From the NCBI RefSeq assembly GCF_034043675.1, contig NZ_JAXCLA010000007.1, forward strand, positions 372,001-436,000: a DNA stretch of 64,000 nt, written 5' to 3'. The notes under the pieces are model-generated. The model made no database searches. It was not told where the DNA came from and saw only the letters and a list, made by a program, of their open reading frames with translations. The first letter of the stretch is position 1. Every line of letters begins with the position of its first letter. Position numbers and translations under genes: made by a program. The DNA is from KK5 sp034043675 (GTDB lineage Bacteria; Pseudomonadota; Gammaproteobacteria; Burkholderiales; Burkholderiaceae_C). Of the stretch, positions 16,218 through 24,687 are shown piece by piece.

Positions 16218-18992
16218 TTAGAGCATCCCCAGCAACTTCTTCGCCTCTTGTTGCTGCGGCAGCGCTTCGCTCATCCTCGCCAGCTTCGTCAACTCCTCTT
16301 TGGCGGCGGCCTTCTGTCCTGCGCTGAGGTAGAGCCGCGCCAGGGCCAGGCGATAGCGCGGGTTGTCCGGCGGCGCCAGCGCAACGGCTCTCTTCTCGAT
16401 GTCGATCGCTTTGTCCAGTCGACCGGCCTTGGCGTGGATCTGCGCAAGTGTGTCCAGCAGTGGCGGGCGATCTGGCAGCACCTTGTTCGCGCGTTCTGCC
16501 AAGTCCAGCGCCTCCGACCGCCCGGCCTCAGACAGTAGCCAAGCCAGATTGTTCAGTGCCATCGGATCGTTGGGTTCGATTTTCAGCACTGCCTGATACC
16601 GCTGCTCGGCCAAAGCCATGTCTTTCTGGTTTATAGCCCGGTCACCCAGGTACAGCAGGAAGACGACATCTTTCGCATGTGTCTCCAGCCACTCCGCCTC
16701 GAACGCCCTTACCGCTCCTGCGTTGCCAGTCTTCACCAGCGCCGGGTGCAGCTTCAGTGCCAATTCCGTTGGCGAGTTAGCAGTCAAGGCCGAGCGGTAG
16801 GCTGACACCGCTGCATCCCAATGCTTCTGTGCGGCCTCAATATCCCCGAGCAGCACCGCGCCGACAGCATCATTGGGGTGTTGCTGCCGCACGGTCTGCG
16901 CGATGCTGCGGGCCTCGGCGTAGTCCCCCTTGTTGGCGCTGGCGGCAATTAGCGCGATCTGCGCGGGTAGAAAGTCCGGCTTGATGAGCAAGGCTCGCTT
17001 CAGTGTCTTCATCGCCGACGGCCCATCGCCGCGGCGGGCGTACAGTTCCGCCAGCGAGACGAGAGCCTGCGGCGAATTCGGGGCCAAACTCACCTGCTTG
17101 TTCAGGCTCGCCGTCGCCTGCAGAAGATCTCCCGTCTTCGCCTGCGCGCGCGCCAGCACGGCCTGTATATCCGCATTTTCAGGCAGCGCAGCGGCGGCGT
17201 TCTGAGCGGCTGCCAGCGCCTCCTTGCCATGGTTGTGCTGCAGCAGTAATTTCACCAACGTTAGTCTTGGCTCTGCTTCCGTGGGCGATTGCTGGATGGC
17301 CTTTTCCAACATGCTCACCAACTCCGTCAGGGGGGCGCCTGCCAACTGACGTACGTGCGCCAAGGTCATCTGAGCGCGCATATGTTGCGGGTCGCGCGCC
17401 AGTACCTGCTGCAGCCGCGTTGCCGCCGCTCCATAGTCTCTTTGGTCCACATCCAGCTTCACCAGTGCAGCCACTGCCGGGTAGTAGGCGCTATCCAATT
17501 TCAGTGCAGCCTCAAAGGCCTGTCGCGCCTCCGCCACGTGCCCCTGCATGAGTTCTGTCGCCCCTCGCAGTTGGGCCGGTAGCGGGCTGCCGGGGACCTT
17601 GCGCTGCAACCCAGCAATGTCGGCAAGCGCCTGCACCTGATCCTTACTTTCCATGTGCAGATTGACGAGCGCAAAGTTTGCCGCCATGCCGGGGTCCTGT
17701 GCTGCCAGCGCGCGCAAATCGGCCACTCCCTGCTCGAACTGGCCGCGCCGCGCCTTTGCCAGCGCCAACACCACGCGGCTGCGAACGTCCTTCGGATTGG
17801 CCTCGGCAATCAGCGCGAAGTAGTCCTCCGCCCGCTTGGTATCTCCGGCCAGCATGTAAGCCTCTGCAGCGACTGCCAGCGAAGCAGGATTCTTGGTCAC
17901 TTCTGCCAGAGCCGGCCGCAAGGTCGCAAGCGCCTTCTCCGTGTCTCCCCGGCGCAATTGCGCCTGTGCCAGCAAGGCCCGCGCACCATCGTGGTCCGGG
18001 TGATCGGCGACCAGTTTCCCCAGCGCCGCCTCTGCCTCCTGCAACGCACCGCTTTGCAGGCCGATCCGCCCGGCCAGCATCAGCACGCTCGGATCTGTGG
18101 GTGCCAGCTTCTGCACCTGCTGGATGGCCTCCGTGGCCGCTTTCGAGTCACGGCGTGCAAATGCCAGCACCGCCGCGTCGAAGAAGGTCTGCGGATGCCG
18201 CGGCGCCACCGCCTTCAGCTTGTCCAACTCTGCTGCCGCGCCTGTTATGTCGTTCGCCTCCATCAGCAGCGTGAACGCCCCATTGCGCGAGCTAATGTCG
18301 TTCGGGTCCAGGGTAGCGGCCTGTCTTAAGGCCTCCACGGCCTCGCGGCGATGCCCTGTGCTTACCAGCAAATCCCCCTTTGCTCGCCAGGCTCTCGCAT
18401 CCTTGCCATGTGCGGCTAACAGTGCTTCCAGGGCCGCCTTCGCCTCATCTATGCGCTTGGCTGCCAGCAGGAGATGCACCTTCGCCACCTGCGCCCTCAA
18501 CCTGCCTGGCGCCAGTTTCAGAGATGTCTCCACCTCTTCCAAAGCCTTCGGCAACTGGTTGGCCTCGCCATACGCCATCGCCAGCGTCGCCTGCAGATCC
18601 GCCATCTCCGGAGCAGAGGCCAGTTGCGTCTGCGCAAACTCCGTCAGCACCCGGGCACTCTGACCGCGCGCGAGCATCAGCTTCGCGTGCAAAGCGGTCA
18701 CTCCATCCCCGGCGTAGCCGCCCTTCATCGCCTTGTCCAACTCAATGCCGGTGCCCGTGAGGTCACCTCGCTCGTACAAGGCGCGCGCGAGCAGGAAGCG
18801 CGCCTGCGCCAAATCCGGCGCTGCCTGCAAGGCATTCTTCAGCTCGATCGTCGCGGTTGCGACGTCCCCTTTGTCCAGCGCCTCCTGGGCCGACTGCATG
18901 AACTGCTCGGGAGATTTCTGAAAACACCCCGCCAGCAACAGAGGGGTGCCCAAGGCGGCGATGACGGCGAGGCGAGACTGGAGGAGTTTCAC
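16218..18992 (-). CDS. prsT: Second PrsT-family TPR lipoprotein (paralogue)
   Basis: A 924-residue TPR lipoprotein with the same plan and nearly the same length as the PrsT at 11681-14446. Shared landmarks include GCF at the lipidation site, ATIELKNALQAAPDLAQARFLLARAL, NPKDVRSRVVLALA and PNDPMALNNLAWLLSEA. From the GTG start at 18992 the signal peptide ends in the lipobox LLAGC (Cys 23). The frame stays open to an ATG at 19148, but that would put 52 extra residues before the signal sequence, so I reject it. It is divergent from the PEP-CTERM gene at 19352 and convergent with the acyltransferase. No strong ribosome binding site is visible. Confidence 0.88.
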   Translation of the reverse strand: MKLLQSRLAVIAALGTPLLLAGCFQKSPEQFMQSAQEALDKGDVATATIELKNALQAAPDLAQARFLLARALYERGDLTGTGIELDKAMKGGYAGDGVTALHAKLMLARGQSARVLTEFAQTQLASAPEMADLQATLAMAYGEANQLPKALEEVETSLKLAPGRLRAQVAKVHLLLAAKRIDEAKAALEALLAAHGKDARAWRAKGDLLVSTGHRREAVEALRQAATLDPNDISSRNGAFTLLMEANDITGAAAELDKLKAVAPRHPQTFFDAAVLAFARRDSKAATEAIQQVQKLAPTDPSVLMLAGRIGLQSGALQEAEAALGKLVADHPDHDGARALLAQAQLRRGDTEKALATLRPALAEVTKNPASLAVAAEAYMLAGDTKRAEDYFALIAEANPKDVRSRVVLALAKARRGQFEQGVADLRALAAQDPGMAANFALVNLHMESKDQVQALADIAGLQRKVPGSPLPAQLRGATELMQGHVAEARQAFEAALKLDSAYYPAVAALVKLDVDQRDYGAAATRLQQVLARDPQHMRAQMTLAHVRQLAGAPLTELVSMLEKAIQQSPTEAEPRLTLVKLLLQHNHGKEALAAAQNAAAALPENADIQAVLARAQAKTGDLLQATASLNKQVSLAPNSPQALVSLAELYARRGDGPSAMKTLKRALLIKPDFLPAQIALIAASANKGDYAEARSIAQTVRQQHPNDAVGAVLLGDIEAAQKHWDAAVSAYRSALTANSPTELALKLHPALVKTGNAGAVRAFEAEWLETHAKDVVFLLYLGDRAINQKDMALAEQRYQAVLKIEPNDPMALNNLAWLLSEAGRSEALDLAERANKVLPDRPPLLDTLAQIHAKAGRLDKAIDIEKRAVALAPPDNPRYRLALARLYLSAGQKAAAKEELTKLARMSEALPQQQEAKKLLGML

Positions 18993-19351
18993 GATGGATT
19001 GCAGTACAAGCGAAGGGGAAGAGGCCAATGCTGCGTAGGCGGCAAAATTCCAGATGGTGCGCGAGATGGTAACGAGGCACTCCGTGCACCCGGCCGGCTT
19101 TTTGCTGGGTGCATGCCTTTCACTCCCCCCGGGTTCATGGGGGTCCAAAAGGTGTTCTGGAGTGTCGAATATTTTTACAGAATCTGCCAGCTCCCTCGTG
19201 AGGGTGGTGTGAAAAATTCAATAAAATCAATGACATGGATCTTTTGAATGAATCTGGCACGGGACGTGCTTGTTAGATGCTTGACAGGCGGTGGCTATGA
19301 CAAAGTAGCCTCGCAATCAGGTTGGCACCTTAACCCTTAGGAGTTTCCGCC
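18993..19351. other. Divergent intergenic region between prsT2 and the PEP-CTERM gene
   Basis: This 359-bp control region holds the sigma-54 site for the rightward gene (19255-19270). It also contains an inverted repeat TGCACCC (19085-19091) / GGGTGCA (19107-19113) that could be an operator or a hairpin in the leftward leader. On the minus strand a GG-N10-GC pair at about 19076-19089 lies roughly 85 bp from the prsT2 start, but its flanking bases fit the sigma-54 consensus poorly. Confidence 0.45.
19255..19270 (+). promoter_or_regulatory. Sigma-54 (-24/-12) promoter of the PEP-CTERM gene
   Basis: TGGCACGGGACGTGCT matches the RpoN consensus TGGCACG-N4-TTGCW at all bases except one T of the -12 element, with the invariant GG and GC exactly ten bases apart. 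It lies 82 bp upstream of the start codon, leaving a leader of about 70 bases. The window also encodes the sigma-54 activator PrsR with an intact GAFTGA loop, and PEP-CTERM genes are known PrsK/PrsR/RpoN targets, so the assignment is well supported. Confidence 0.8.
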
Positions 19352-20170
19352 ATGAAGATGAAGAAGACTTTGGCTTCGCTGGCCCTCGTCGCTGTTGCTT
19401 TTGCAAGCACCTCCGCCATGGCGGATCAAGTTCCCTTTACGGTCAATGAGACAGGTATTCCCGGCGTGTCGAACTGGGATACCATCGTCGGAGCTACAGG
19501 CTCATTCACTGCCAACAACATGGGCGGTAAGTACGATGAGCAAGTGGGCTTGAATGGCGATGGTACTTTCTCCGCCTCGGCGATCGGAACTTTTGCTGCT
19601 TATTACAACAACGCGACTCAAATTGGCTCTGACAAGTCGGCGTTGGGCGCGCCCGAGTCGCTGGGTGGCTACAAGTTGTACGCTGTGTTCACGGCAAGTG
19701 GCAATGCGACCAGCAACACGACGTTCGCGGGTACGAGTGGTACTTTGAACATCTATGTCGATACGGGTTCAAATACCTCGTGCAGCATCACCAGCTTCAC
19801 GACCGCCGCGACTTGTGCCGGCAACGGCGATGACCTCTTGGTTGGCACCAGCACTACCAGCTACGGGACCGGCGATCTGGTTGGCCCCCCGGGTGCTTTC
19901 AACATCTACTTCTCGAACTTCGCTTTGACTTCTTTCGGTCAAACCTACTGGACCGGTATCGACACACTGCAGTTCACGCTGCAGACCAATGGTGATATCG
20001 ACATTGTGACTCCTGACCCGACCACGGGCGGGCTGCCTCCTTACTCGATCCATGGTGACTTCAGTGCGAATTTCGCGTCGGTTGTTCCCGAGCCGGCTTC
20101 CCTGGCTCTGGTTGGTGTCGCGCTCTTGGGCCTGGGTGCCGTCACTCGCCGCCGTAACCGTAAGGACTGA
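19352..20170 (+). CDS. PEP-CTERM exported protein, flocculation-associated PepA type
   Basis: A 272-residue secreted protein. It has an N-terminal signal peptide (MKMKKT plus hydrophobic core, cleavage near SAMA-DQ) and a C-terminal exosortase-sorting signal: the VPEPAS motif, a hydrophobic helix (LALVGVALLGLGAV) and the basic tail TRRRNRKD. The middle is rich in Ser, Thr, Asn and Gly, low in charge, with one likely disulfide (two Cys about 10 residues apart). The features and Cys-poor beta-rich body resemble the flocculation-associated PEP-CTERM protein PepA of Zoogloea-like bacteria. TAGGAG precedes the start. It is a single-gene unit with a sigma-54 promoter and its own terminator. Exosortase A at 32575 should process it. 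Confidence 0.9.
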   Translation: MKMKKTLASLALVAVAFASTSAMADQVPFTVNETGIPGVSNWDTIVGATGSFTANNMGGKYDEQVGLNGDGTFSASAIGTFAAYYNNATQIGSDKSALGAPESLGGYKLYAVFTASGNATSNTTFAGTSGTLNIYVDTGSNTSCSITSFTTAATCAGNGDDLLVGTSTTSYGTGDLVGPPGAFNIYFSNFALTSFGQTYWTGIDTLQFTLQTNGDIDIVTPDPTTGGLPPYSIHGDFSANFASVVPEPASLALVGVALLGLGAVTRRRNRKD

Positions 20171-20198
20171 AAGCGTCCAGACGCATCTTTAGCCTAGG

Positions 20199-20231
20199 GA
20201 AAAGCCCTGCCAGCGATGGTGGGGCTTTTTT
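20199..20231 (+). terminator. Intrinsic terminator after the PEP-CTERM gene
   Basis: AAAAGCCC (20200-20207) pairs with GGGCTTTT within GGGGCTTTTTT (20221-20231) around a loop of about 14 bases, followed by the T run. It lies 30 bp after the stop codon and ends a monocistronic transcript. Confidence 0.85.
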
Positions 20232-21229
20232 GCGTGTGATGCTTGTCTACTGCCGCGAGTTGGCGCCTTGATCTTGCGTAAGGGGCGAGAGAGGGGAGGG
20301 GGCTGTGTCGCACGCATGTTTGTGTGATCGAGGTTGCGTTCGTGGGGCTCACGTATGCAGTGCTATTGCAACGAATGTCAGCCGCGCCGTTCGAGGACTG
20401 ATCAAGTCCTTGCGTGTCCGACCGGGCCTGCGCGGTTGTGCTTTCGCAGATGCGGCCCATGAAGACGGCAGGCCCCGCCGTTCCTTCGCCGGGCAGTGCG
20501 TTAAGCTGCTCAGCGATGCGCACCGCCCTTTGTGTGGAACCGGGGCTTTCGGAGAAGACGACTCGATTCCTTGTATAGCGCGCAAATACAAAGGCGTGAC
20601 TTCGGGCTGAAGTTGCAGCGCTCAGTAGCGCGTGGCGCCTTTGCATGGATCAAAAAGCGGGCGGTGCTGGCGATATTGGGAATCAGGTCGAGTCCTATGC
20701 GTGGCGCCCAGGTGGCCTGCCAGGATGATGTCAGTGGCCACGCCGTGAACGTTCGGCGCTGGACGCTGCGCTCGTTGACTACTTTTGCGGGCGGATTGGC
20801 GGGCACTGATGTCGCCTAAAGGAAGTGTGGTTGAAATCGTGGCCGAGCCTCTGGAGCGTCGAGGTCATGAAATATGTCGATCGTCGTGCCGTGCGCCGAC
20901 GCGGCAATCTCGATCGTTCCAGCGGGATGCCCAGTGAAATCTGGCTTGAGTGATCGTCCAGATCGTGGGCGCAATGATCCCGCGTATCCCATCCAGGGGT
21001 GACCATTGATCGATGTCGATCATTTCGAAGCGCCAGGACTGGGTGTTGCTGCCGCACGGCGCTCAACGGGCAACTTCGAGAATCTGTGTCATGGTGCTGT
21101 CGGTGTCTATGATTTCGGTCTTTCGACACAGGTCGGTGCAGCCCGAGGAATTCTGCTTACTTGTAGTGGCGGGCGGCAGGCGCTTGTTGCATCATGTTGT
21201 CCTCATTCGGATCGGAAGGTGGAGGACAC
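20232..21229. other. About 1 kb without a convincing gene
   Basis: Several short frames (about 75-150 codons on both strands) are open here, but none has a good ribosome binding site, recognisable motifs or a plausible protein composition; they are rich in Arg, Ser and Cys in the way of random high-GC frames. The sequence is less GC-biased than its surroundings. It may hold the promoter of the ThiF-like gene, remnants of a decayed gene, or a small RNA. I saw no tRNA, insertion-sequence ends or long repeats. Confidence 0.45.
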
Positions 21230-22111
21230 GTGGACCAGACCAATGCGTTCGACTATGGCAAGGCATTTTCGCGGAACATCGGCTGGGTAACTGAAGCGGA
21301 GCAGGAAAAACTCCGGAATGCGCGCGTGGCGATCGCCGGCCTGGGTGGCGTCGGCGGTGTTCATCTCTTGACCTTGGCTCGGCTCGGCATGAGCAAGTTC
21401 AACATTGCCGACTTCGATGAGTTTGGTTTGCACAACTTCAATCGACAAGTGGGGGCATTCATGTCCACCATCGATCGGCCCAAGGCGGATGTGCTTGCCG
21501 AGATGACGAAGGAAATCAATCCGCTTGCCGATATCCGCATGTTTCGGCAAGGGGTGACTCCGGATAACCTGGACGAGTTCCTGCGCGATGTTGATGTTTA
21601 CGTGGACGGTATCGACTTTTTTGCGTTGCCAGCCCGGCGAATGTTGTTCAAGGCGTGCTACGAGAAAGGAATACCGGCACTGACGGCGGCGCCGCTCGGC
21701 ATGGGTGTGGCGTTGATGTATTTCAAGCCGGGTGGCATGAGTTTCGAGCAGTATTTCCGGGTCGAAGGCCGCGCCGAGAAGGAGCAATATGCTCGTTTCA
21801 TCGCTGGTGTGTCACCGGCCATGTTGCAGCGAGACTATCTGGTGGCGCCGCAAGCGGTGAATTTCGACGAGCGCCGCGGACCGTCGACGATGATGTCCTG
21901 CAATCTCTGCGCTGGCGTGATGGGCGTTTCGGTGCTGAAGGTTCTTCTGAATCGAGGGGCACTACGTGCGGCGCCGTGGGGAATGCAGTTTGACGCCTAT
22001 CACCAGAAGCTCAAATTCACGTGGCGCCCTTTTGGCAATGCTAACCCGATCCAGCAACTTATGCTGATGTTGATCCGGCCGCTGCTGGAAGGTCGAGCCA
22101 AACCGCGCTGA
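21230..22111 (+). CDS. Orphan ThiF/MoeB/E1-like adenylyltransferase
   Basis: A 293-residue protein of the E1/ThiF superfamily, which adenylates the C-terminus of a ubiquitin-like protein or a small substrate. The nucleotide-binding motif GLGGVGG (near residue 40) is followed by the family acidic/asparagine motif ADFDEFGLHNFNRQ and the ATP-contacting region, and DVYVDGIDFF fits the metal/ATP aspartate. A single CxxC (MSCNLCAG) occurs near residue 224; the second CxxC of classical zinc-binding ThiF/MoeB is not seen. I chose the GTG at 21230 because GGTGGAGGA lies just upstream; an ATG at 21194 is in frame. No ubiquitin-like partner gene is next to it. Its role in the EPS locus is unknown. Confidence 0.82.
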   Translation: MDQTNAFDYGKAFSRNIGWVTEAEQEKLRNARVAIAGLGGVGGVHLLTLARLGMSKFNIADFDEFGLHNFNRQVGAFMSTIDRPKADVLAEMTKEINPLADIRMFRQGVTPDNLDEFLRDVDVYVDGIDFFALPARRMLFKACYEKGIPALTAAPLGMGVALMYFKPGGMSFEQYFRVEGRAEKEQYARFIAGVSPAMLQRDYLVAPQAVNFDERRGPSTMMSCNLCAGVMGVSVLKVLLNRGALRAAPWGMQFDAYHQKLKFTWRPFGNANPIQQLMLMLIRPLLEGRAKPR

Positions 22112-22411
22112 ACGGTTTGCTCCACCCATCCACGGGGTGGGGGCGGGCAATCCGTCCTCGTACGGGTTCGCCGGCATGGATTGAATGCGATGATGCGCGC
22201 CGCATGTAGTCTGCTGAGCGTCACTCTCATTCCGTGGAAGATCGTGATGATGTGCTCGGCCCAGGCTCGCCGAGGCCCTCTCTTGGATCCAGTGCCGCCA
22301 GGGGCCTATGGCATCATTCGGCGGCGCCAGCCCTGATGGAAGGGGGTTGTCAGCGACGCTGCGGCGAGGGTGAACGCACATGGAATTCATTCGGTTTTGA
22401 GAGGAACTGCC
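22112..22411 (+). other. 300-bp leader upstream of the core EPS operon
   Basis: No gene is evident. A stem-loop CCACCC (22122-22127) / GGGTGG (22135-22140) just after the ThiF-like stop could act as a weak terminator, though no T run follows. No -24/-12 match with correct spacing was found. The promoter of the operon probably lies here but I cannot place it. Confidence 0.4.
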
Positions 22412-23044
22412 TTGAACAAAAAAATTACCCTTCTGTCGCATCGATTGGGACTGGTTGTTTGTGCCGCCGTGCTGGGCTTGCTCGCGGCCTGTGCTTCGAG
22501 TGGCCGCTATCCCGCGGCGCCGGTCAACGCTACGCCGCTGGACTACAGCTATGTGATCGGGGCAGGGGACAACATCAACATCATCGTTTGGCGTAATCCT
22601 GAACTCTCGATGTCGGTGCCGGTGCGGCCGGACGGCAAGATTTCCACGCCTCTGATCGACGAGATGGTGGCGCAGGGCAAGAATTCGACCGAGGTGGCGC
22701 GCGAGATCGAGAAGAAGCTCTCGGCCATCGTGCGGGATCCAGTCGTGACGGTGATCGTCACCAGTTTCGTCGGCCCCTATAGCGAACAGATCCGTGTCGT
22801 CGGCGAGGCGGCCAAGCCGCAGGCGCTGCCGTTCAAGCAGAAGATGACAATCCTGGACGTGATGATCGCCGTCGGCGGCCTGACCGACTTTGCGGCGGGC
22901 AATGACGCGACGATCCTGCGCTCCAGCGAGGGCAACAAGCAGTATTCGGTGCGCCTGAAGGATCTGCTCAAGCGGGGTGATGTGTCGGCCAATGTCGAGA
23001 TGCGGCCCGGCGACATCCTGATCATTCCGCAAAGCTTCTTCTGA
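22412..23044 (+). CDS. XrtA-system polysaccharide export lipoprotein (Wza/EpsD-like)
   Basis: Outer-membrane polysaccharide export protein of 210 residues. The TTG start at 22412 is preceded by GAGGAA, and gives a lipoprotein signal with lipobox LLAAC (Cys 27). The mature protein contains the polysaccharide export domain (DYSYVIGAGDNINIIVWRNPEL, then VRPDGKISTPLI) and a SLBB domain (IRVVGEAAKPQALPF), ending with RPGDILIIPQSFF. The length is that of short PEP-CTERM-associated exporters rather than full Wza, which is longer. It opens the core EPS operon, with the chain-length protein 41 bp downstream. Confidence 0.92.
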   Translation: MNKKITLLSHRLGLVVCAAVLGLLAACASSGRYPAAPVNATPLDYSYVIGAGDNINIIVWRNPELSMSVPVRPDGKISTPLIDEMVAQGKNSTEVAREIEKKLSAIVRDPVVTVIVTSFVGPYSEQIRVVGEAAKPQALPFKQKMTILDVMIAVGGLTDFAAGNDATILRSSEGNKQYSVRLKDLLKRGDVSANVEMRPGDILIIPQSFF

Positions 23045-23085
23045 GCGCCCGCTCCATGACCTGCTGAACCCGAGACTCGCTTCAG

Positions 23086-24687
23086 ATGGATTCCCTGATT
23101 GCTCAAGTTGTCGCCATCGTCCGGCGCATGTGGAAGTACCGCTGGACCGGGCTGCTGGTGGCTTGGGTCGTCGGTGCTGTCGGCGCAGTGGTGGTGTTCG
23201 TGTTGCCGGATCGCTATGAGGCGAGCGCGCGTATCTATGTGGACACGCAGTCGATCCTGAAGCCGCTCATGTCCGGGCTCACGGTGCAGCCGAACGTTGA
23301 GCAGCAAGTAGTGATGCTGAGCCGTACGCTAATCAGTCGGCCCACCGTCGAAAAGCTCGTGCGCATGGCTGACCTGGATCTGAAGAACCAGTCCAAGGCA
23401 CAGCAAGAGGCGACGATCGATACGGTGACGAAGAACCTGTCAATCCAGAGCACTGCACGTGACAACCTGTACACGTTGTCCTATCGGGCGTCTGATCCTG
23501 AGACGGCCAAGCGTGTCGTGCAGTCGTTCGCGTCGATCTTCGTCGAGTCGAGTCTGGGCTCCAGCCGGAAGGACACGGCTACAGCTGCAACCTTCATCAA
23601 CGAGCAGATCAAAACCTATGAAGGCAAGCTTGAGGAGGCTGAAACGCGGCTGAAAGAGTTCCGGTTGAAGAACATCCAGTCGATGTCCTCGGATGGCAAG
23701 GATTCGGCCTCGCGTCTGGCCGAGAGTTCGGCCCAACTGGAACGTGCGCGACTCGAGTATCGAGAGGCTGTCAATGCGCGCGATTCCGCGAAGCAGCAAC
23801 TCGACGGAGAGCGCAACCACGGCACCGGTGCGAGCGGCGCCTCCAATTCCACGGTGCAGAGCCTGCTGCAGGAATCCAACCTCAATGTCGCCACGCCGGA
23901 GATCGATTCGAGGCTGGATGCACAGCGCCGCAATCTCGACTCTCTGTTGCAGCGCTTTACCGAGCAGCACCCGGACGTCATCGGCACCCGTAAGATGATC
24001 AAGGATCTGGAAGAGCAGAAGCGCAAGGAGCAGGCCGAACTCCGCAAGGCAGCGCTGGCGGTGCCGACGATGGCCGGCGGCCCAAGTGGCTCTCTAGCCA
24101 GCCAGGAACTGACGCGTCTGCTGGCGACGAGTGAGGTGCAGGTCGCGGCGATGAAGGCGCGTGTTGATGAATATCAGGCGCGCTATAGCCAAGCGCTGGC
24201 TGCGATCAAGACTGCGCCGCAGATGGAAGCCGAGGCGGCACAGTTGAATCGCGACTACGCTATCAACAAGAAGAACTATGAAGACCTAGTGGCCCGGCGC
24301 GAGGCGGCGGCGATCTCGGGTGACCTTGACGTGACCTCGGGTGTTGTCGACTTCCGCGTGATCGATCCGCCCCGTGCTCTACCTCAGCCGGTGGCCCCGA
24401 ACCGTCTGCTGTTGCTCGCGGGTGCGATGCTCGGCGCGCTGGTCGCGGGTGTGTTTGCCTCTTTTGCGGCGAGTCAGTTGCGTCCGGTATTCCATGACAT
24501 GATGGAATTGCGCAACAAGGTCGAACTGCCGATCCTGGGTGTGGTCACCCGGCTGGTGACGGATTCCGACAGGCGTCTGCGGCGCGTGGACCTGATTCGG
24601 TTCGGTGCGGCATCCGGTGCTCTGGTCGGGCTGTTCGTGCTGGGATTGACGGTCATGGCTATTCTCTTGAGTCGACAGGTGGTTTGA
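23086..24687 (+). CDS. XrtA-system polysaccharide chain-length determinant (Wzz-like)
   Basis: Inner-membrane polysaccharide co-polymerase of 533 residues that sets chain length with its tyrosine kinase partner. An N-terminal Wzz domain starts at the first membrane helix (about 20-40, GLLVAWVVGAVGAVVVFVLP) with the RYEASARIYVDTQ strand after it. A long coiled-coil periplasmic part follows (about 170-400; many Glu, Gln, Lys, Arg), then a PxxP-like segment (PPRALPQPVAPNRLL), a second helix (about 445-465) and a third helix at the very C-terminus. It lacks a kinase domain; the next gene starts immediately after the stop and supplies it. Confidence 0.92.
   Translation: MDSLIAQVVAIVRRMWKYRWTGLLVAWVVGAVGAVVVFVLPDRYEASARIYVDTQSILKPLMSGLTVQPNVEQQVVMLSRTLISRPTVEKLVRMADLDLKNQSKAQQEATIDTVTKNLSIQSTARDNLYTLSYRASDPETAKRVVQSFASIFVESSLGSSRKDTATAATFINEQIKTYEGKLEEAETRLKEFRLKNIQSMSSDGKDSASRLAESSAQLERARLEYREAVNARDSAKQQLDGERNHGTGASGASNSTVQSLLQESNLNVATPEIDSRLDAQRRNLDSLLQRFTEQHPDVIGTRKMIKDLEEQKRKEQAELRKAALAVPTMAGGPSGSLASQELTRLLATSEVQVAAMKARVDEYQARYSQALAAIKTAPQMEAEAAQLNRDYAINKKNYEDLVARREAAAISGDLDVTSGVVDFRVIDPPRALPQPVAPNRLLLLAGAMLGALVAGVFASFAASQLRPVFHDMMELRNKVELPILGVVTRLVTDSDRRLRRVDLIRFGAASGALVGLFVLGLTVMAILLSRQVV

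Noticed and set aside
18993..19148. N-terminal extension of the second PrsT to an ATG at 19148
   Set aside because: It would place 52 residues before a clear lipoprotein signal peptide; the GTG at 18992 gives a length matching the other PrsT.
20194..20646. A 150-codon minus-strand frame in the 1-kb gap
   Set aside because: It runs across the PEP-CTERM gene's terminator, has no ribosome binding site and no recognisable domain.
21167..21182. A GG-N10-GC pair (TGGCGGGCGGCAGGCG) before the ThiF-like gene as a sigma-54 promoter
   Set aside because: Only the invariant dinucleotides match; the rest of the -24 and -12 elements do not, and the site is in G-rich sequence where chance matches are common.
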